Assembly (NCBI RefSeq): GCF_003387575.1
Contig: NZ_QUAB01000046.1
Location: forward strand, 186,001 to 250,000
DNA length: 64,000 nt
DNA from: Microbacterium bovistercoris
GTDB lineage: Bacteria; Actinomycetota; Actinomycetes; Actinomycetales; Microbacteriaceae
Reading direction: 5' to 3'
Shown here: piece by piece, positions 60,574-64,000 of the stretch
Position numbering within the stretch: the stretch's first letter is position 1
How the letters are laid out: each line of letters begins with the position of its first letter
Translations under genes and position numbers: made by a program
Notes under the pieces: model-generated
The model's database searches: none
What the model saw: only the letters and a program-made list of their open reading frames with translations
Told to the model about the DNA's origin: nothing

Positions 60574-61944
60574 ATGCGCACCTTCACCGCACGCGAACGC
60601 GGACTGACAGCCGGCGTCTCCGCCGCCGTCGTCGGAGCACTCGCCGCGACGCTCACCGTCGCGCCGGCATCCGCCGAGACCGCCGCCGCAAGGGCCCCGC
60701 AGGGACTCCTCCCCCAGCACGCGAACGCTCACCTGCTGGCGCTGCCCGCGACGACGCGCGTCGCGCCGACCGCTGCGCAGGCCGCGTCGTACACGGTGCG
60801 CCCCGGAGACACGATCTGGTCGATCGCGAAGCGGCACGGGCTGCGCACCGCCGACGTCCTCGCCTGGAACGGCCTCACCGCGCGCTCGGTCATCCACCCC
60901 GGGCAGAAACTCGTCCTCTCCGGCGCGGCGAAGGCCACCGCCGCGCGCCCCGCAGCCGCACCTGTTCGCGCGGCAGCCGCCAAGACGCACACCGTGGTGG
61001 CCGGCGACACCGTGTACGGCATCGCCCGAAAGTACGGCACCTCGGTCTCCGCGATCATCGCCGCCAACCGCCTCGGCTCCTCCGCCGTCATCCACCCCGG
61101 GCAGAAACTCGTCGTCTCAGGCGCGGCTCCCGTCGCCGTATCCTCGACCAAACCGGCAGCCAAGCCCGCCGCAGGCAAGACGCACACGGTCGCCGCGGGC
61201 GACACCGTCTACGGCATCGCCCGAAAGTACGGCACCTCGGTCTCCGCGATCATCGCCGCCAACCGCCTCGGCTCCTCGGCGATCATCTATCCGGGTCAGA
61301 AACTCGCGGTCTCGGGCGCGGCTCCCGTCGCGGCATCCTCGACCAAGCCGGCCGCGGGGCCCGCCACGGCGAAGACGCACACCGTCGCGGCCGGCGACAC
61401 CCTCACCGCGATCGCGAAGAAGTACGGCACCACCGTCGCCGTGATCCTCGAGGCCAACGATCTGGGCGCGTCGTCGATCATCTACCCGGGCCAGAGGCTG
61501 AAGCTCACCCTGCCTGCGAACACCCAGCGCTCCGCACGGCTGGACGCCGAGCAGACCGCGAACGCCCGGCTCATCATCCGGATCGGCCGCCAGCTGGGCG
61601 TGCCGGATCGGGGCATCCAGATCGCTCTCGCGACGGCCATGGTCGAATCGTCGCTGCGCAATCTGCGCGGCGGCGACCGCGACTCACTCGGCCTCTTCCA
61701 GCAGCGCCCCAGCCAGGGCTGGGGCACCGAGGCGCAGATCCTGAACGCCGAGCGCAGCACACGCGTGTTCTACGGCGGCTCCTCGGATCCGAACGGCAAG
61801 CAGTCACGCGGCCTGCTCGACGTCAGCGGCTGGCAGAGCCGGGGCTTCGGCGCCGCAGCGCAGACGGTGCAGATCTCGGACTACGCGCACCGCTACGGCC
61901 AGTGGGAGCAGCAGGCCCGTCAGTGGCTGTCCGCCCTGGGGTAA
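60574..61944 (+). CDS. Secreted LysM protein with transglycosylase-like C-terminal domain
   Basis: 456-residue exported protein. Signal peptide near residues 10-33 (GVSAAVVGALAATLTVAPA, SAE). Four LysM repeats follow (near residues 70-115, 138-182, 203-247 and 268-312: YTVRPGDTIWSIAKRHGL, HTVVAGDTVYGIARKYG, HTVAAGDTVYGIARKYG, HTVAAGDTLTAIAKKYG) that bind peptidoglycan, joined by Ala/Pro-rich linkers. The C-terminal ~120 residues (ATAMVESSLRNLRGGDRDSL, GLFQQRPSQGWG) resemble a lysozyme/transglycosylase-like fold, with Glu in VESS a possible catalytic residue. Repeats 2 and 3 share 68 identical bases. It lies between the Rv2175c homologue and the kinase. Confidence 0.88.
   Translation: MRTFTARERGLTAGVSAAVVGALAATLTVAPASAETAAARAPQGLLPQHANAHLLALPATTRVAPTAAQAASYTVRPGDTIWSIAKRHGLRTADVLAWNGLTARSVIHPGQKLVLSGAAKATAARPAAAPVRAAAAKTHTVVAGDTVYGIARKYGTSVSAIIAANRLGSSAVIHPGQKLVVSGAAPVAVSSTKPAAKPAAGKTHTVAAGDTVYGIARKYGTSVSAIIAANRLGSSAIIYPGQKLAVSGAAPVAASSTKPAAGPATAKTHTVAAGDTLTAIAKKYGTTVAVILEANDLGASSIIYPGQRLKLTLPANTQRSARLDAEQTANARLIIRIGRQLGVPDRGIQIALATAMVESSLRNLRGGDRDSLGLFQQRPSQGWGTEAQILNAERSTRVFYGGSSDPNGKQSRGLLDVSGWQSRGFGAAAQTVQISDYAHRYGQWEQQARQWLSALG
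61015..61277 (+). repeat. 68-bp direct repeat inside the LysM gene
   Basis: Bases 61015-61082 and 61210-61277 are identical, 195 bp (65 codons) apart, and encode the same part of LysM repeats 2 and 3. Identity at third positions implies recent duplication or gene conversion. Recombination between them would delete one LysM in frame. Confidence 0.85.
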
Positions 61945-62007
61945 CAGGACGGCCTCAGAGGTGAGCCGTTGCCGGGTCACACAGGCAGCCTTCCCTAGAC
62001 TTTCCCT

Positions 62008-63945
62008 GTGACCACTCAGCAGGCCGACCCTCTCATCGGGCGGCTTGTCGACGGCAGATACCGGGTCCGCGCGCGCATCGCGCGCGGCGGCATGGCCACC
62101 GTGTACGTCGCCACCGACCTGCGGCTCGAGCGACGCATCGCGCTGAAGGTGATGCATGCGCACCTCAGCGACGACTCGGCGTTCCAGAGCCGCTTCATCC
62201 AGGAGGCCAGGGCGGCAGCGCGTCTCGCCGATCCTCACGTGGTCAACGTGTTCGACCAGGGACAGGACGGCGAACTCGCCTACCTCGTCATGGAGTACCT
62301 GCCGGGCATCACGCTGCGTGAACTGCTCAAGGAGCAGAAGCGCCTCAGCATCCCCCAGACCATCACGATCATGGATGCGGTGCTCTCCGGACTCGCCGCT
62401 GCGCACCGCGCCGGCATCGTGCACCGCGACGTCAAGCCCGAGAACGTGCTGCTGGCCGAGGACGGCCGCATCAAGATCGGCGACTTCGGCCTCGCGCGCG
62501 CCACCACGGCGAACACGGCGACCGGCGCTCAGCTTCTCGGCACCATCGCGTACCTGGCCCCCGAACTCGTCACGCGAGGCACGGCCGACGCCCGCAGCGA
62601 CATCTACGCCCTGGGCATCATGTTCTACGAGATGCTCGTCGGCGAGCAGCCGTACAAGGGCGAGCAGCCCATGCAGATCGCGTTCCAGCATGCGACGGAG
62701 CAGGTGCCGCGCCCGAGCGCGCGCAATTCGGCGGTTCCGGAGCAGCTCGATGAGCTGGTGCTGTGGGCCACCGAGAAGTCACCCGACGAGCGTCCGGTCG
62801 ATGCGCAGGAGATGCTCGATCGGCTGCGCGACATCGAACGCGAGCTCGACGTCAAGCCGATGGTGACCGCTGCGCTGGTCGCACCGCGCGGCAGCACGGT
62901 CGACACCGGATCGGTGACCCGCATCCTGACCGGGCCGACCGCCGCCGCCGAACCGATCTCTTCGCCGACCGCGCCGCTGGACAACGCGACGGTGCTGCGG
63001 CGCCGCGTGTCGCATCGCCGGGCGCGCGGCGCGTTCCTGATGACCCTCGTGCTGCTGCTGGCGGTGCTCGCCGGCGGTGTCGGCTGGTGGTTCGGCTCCG
63101 GCCCCGGATCGCTCGTCGCGGTTCCCCCGGTCGCGGGAATGACATACGACGCCGCGGCGGCCGCGCTGAAGGAGGACGGGTTCATCGCGATCCAGCGCGA
63201 CGAGAACTCCGTCGACGTCGAGGCGGGAACCGTGATCGAGACCAAGCCCGGCACGGGCGAGCGCCTCGAGCAGGGCGCCAAGGTGCGCGTGATCGTCTCG
63301 AGCGGCCCGGCCGCTCATGATCTGCCCGCACTCGCGGGACAGAGCGAATCCGATGTGCGGACGACCCTGACCAACGCCAATCTCGCGGTCGACGACAAGG
63401 CCGAGGAGTACTTCACCCCGGAGGCGGCCCGCGACAAGGTCATCAATGTGCGGATCACTCCGCGCGGGGGCGGCGAGCCTTTCGGCTGCGCCGGCGGCTG
63501 CACGGTCCACGAGGCCGACACGGCGACCGTGCAGGTGTCGCTCGGCGCGCTGCCCGACGTCATCGGCGAGCCGCTCGACAAGGCGACGAAGACCCTCACC
63601 GACGCGGGCCTGGAGGTCTCGGGAGACCACCCCAGCGAGTGGAGCGACGAGGTGAAGAAGGGCAGCGTCATCCGGCACTCCGAGCGCTCGGGCGGTGGCC
63701 TGTGGCGGCCCGGCGACGCCATCACCCTCACCGTCTCGAAGGGTCCTCAGCCGGTCGAGGTGCCCGAGGTCGAGGGCGAGAACCTCGCCGACGCCATGGA
63801 GCTGCTGACCGAAGCCGGCCTGAAGCCGACCACCGCCGTCCCGAAGGGGCTGTGGGGCCTGTTCACCGCGACCGAGACCGACCCCAAGGCCGGGAAGACC
63901 GTGGACCGCGGCTCCGAGGTGCGGGTCGGCGCGTCCGTCAGCTGA
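62008..63945 (+). CDS. pknL: PASTA-domain Ser/Thr protein kinase, PknL-locus type
   Basis: 645-residue membrane kinase. Kinase domain residues ~15-275: glycine loop IARGGMATVY, Lys47, HRDVKPENVLL (catalytic Asp141), DFG at 159-161. A juxtamembrane linker, then one membrane segment near residues 343-365. Four PASTA-like units follow outside the membrane; the second has an insertion with two cysteines (PFGCAGGCTVHEAD). PASTA units bind muropeptides or lipid II. The neighbour order (prenyl synthase, Rv2175c homologue) identifies the PknL locus rather than the pknB-pbpA-rodA locus, though M. tuberculosis PknL lacks PASTA. GTG at 62008 lies 6 nt after TAGACT, so the mRNA is probably leaderless. 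Confidence 0.88.
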   Translation: MTTQQADPLIGRLVDGRYRVRARIARGGMATVYVATDLRLERRIALKVMHAHLSDDSAFQSRFIQEARAAARLADPHVVNVFDQGQDGELAYLVMEYLPGITLRELLKEQKRLSIPQTITIMDAVLSGLAAAHRAGIVHRDVKPENVLLAEDGRIKIGDFGLARATTANTATGAQLLGTIAYLAPELVTRGTADARSDIYALGIMFYEMLVGEQPYKGEQPMQIAFQHATEQVPRPSARNSAVPEQLDELVLWATEKSPDERPVDAQEMLDRLRDIERELDVKPMVTAALVAPRGSTVDTGSVTRILTGPTAAAEPISSPTAPLDNATVLRRRVSHRRARGAFLMTLVLLLAVLAGGVGWWFGSGPGSLVAVPPVAGMTYDAAAAALKEDGFIAIQRDENSVDVEAGTVIETKPGTGERLEQGAKVRVIVSSGPAAHDLPALAGQSESDVRTTLTNANLAVDDKAEEYFTPEAARDKVINVRITPRGGGEPFGCAGGCTVHEADTATVQVSLGALPDVIGEPLDKATKTLTDAGLEVSGDHPSEWSDEVKKGSVIRHSERSGGGLWRPGDAITLTVSKGPQPVEVPEVEGENLADAMELLTEAGLKPTTAVPKGLWGLFTATETDPKAGKTVDRGSEVRVGASVS

Positions 63946-63967
63946 CACTCCGAGCGGAGACGACGGG

Positions 63968-63998
63968 AGGGCTCGGCGGCGCCACGCCACCGAGCCCT
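63968..63998. terminator. Terminator after the kinase gene
   Basis: 12-bp stem AGGGCTCGGCGG / CCACCGAGCCCT with one mismatch and a 7-nt loop, 22 nt after the stop codon and ending at the window edge, so the downstream tail cannot be seen. Confidence 0.7.
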
Positions 63999-64000
63999 CT

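Noticed and set aside
1..64000. tRNA, rRNA, CRISPR, insertion sequence or prophage
   Set aside because: No cloverleaf with CCA-type end, no regularly spaced repeat array, and no transposase, integrase or phage structural gene was found on reading both strands.

Overview
The window is a GC-rich actinobacterial chromosome segment with dense, mostly operonic genes. Gene order and content fit the Microbacteriaceae (Microbacterium-like): an actinobacterial cytochrome bc1-aa3 set (ctaC-ctaD-ctaF, ctaE-qcrC-qcrA-qcrB), DUF3043 and DUF3040 proteins, wag31/DivIVA, an Rv2175c homologue beside a PASTA kinase, and many start codons placed 6-8 nt after a TANNNT hexamer, which suggests leaderless mRNAs. 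I saw no tRNA, rRNA, CRISPR array, prophage or insertion sequence.

Layout. 1-4.1 kb: end of a NarK-type nitrate transporter, the assimilatory nitrate reductase catalytic subunit and its FAD/[2Fe-2S] electron-transfer partner, joined by stop/start overlaps. 4.1-8.2 kb: reverse-strand DUF4129 / membrane protein / MoxR ATPase / DUF58 / membrane protein operon. 8.3-9.3 kb: OhrR-like MarR regulator, a divergent small zinc-ribbon protein and a TfoX-N protein. 9.3-18.1 kb: uvrB, a Tat-exported protein and the remnant of a relative, coaE, rpsA, a stand-alone 5'-3' exonuclease, a PHP phosphoesterase and trpD. 18.3-28.2 kb: respiratory genes on both sides of an unusual locus, a short ThrRS paralogue that lacks the editing domains and follows a threonine-rich leader peptide. 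28.2-37.7 kb: M20 peptidase, DUF3043, pyrD, nrdR, hisD, a membrane protein and dnaE. 37.8-40.4 kb: a three-gene envelope cluster (DUF6230-like and DUF6114-like) divergent from a TetR regulator across a perfect palindrome. 41-58.3 kb: rluD, lspA and the whole dcw cell-wall/division cluster (divIVA, yggT, sepF, ftsZ, ftsQ, murC, murG, ftsW, murD, mraY, murF, ftsI, ftsL, rsmH, mraZ). 58.4-64 kb: DUF3040, a polyprenyl synthase, an Rv2175c homologue, a LysM/transglycosylase-like wall protein and a PASTA Ser/Thr kinase.

How the genes work together. The right half is a growth module: lipid II synthesis (MurF, MraY, MurD, MurG, MurC), its export and polymerisation (FtsW, FtsI), the division ring (FtsZ, SepF, FtsQ, FtsL), polar growth (DivIVA) and a kinase able to sense muropeptides. 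The cluster lacks murE, and lacks the pgeF/yggS pair usual between ftsZ and sepF. The middle encodes the terminal electron-transport chain.

Best candidates for something not previously described: (1) the leader-peptide-controlled, editing-less ThrRS paralogue at 22.8-24.2 kb; (2) the TetR-controlled DUF6230/DUF6114 secreted-protein cluster at 37.8-40.4 kb; (3) a run of six G-tracts (possible RNA G-quadruplex) in the leader of the Tat-exported protein; (4) two oppositely oriented GTGG(A/G) arrays upstream of mraZ. All are read by eye; no database search was run.
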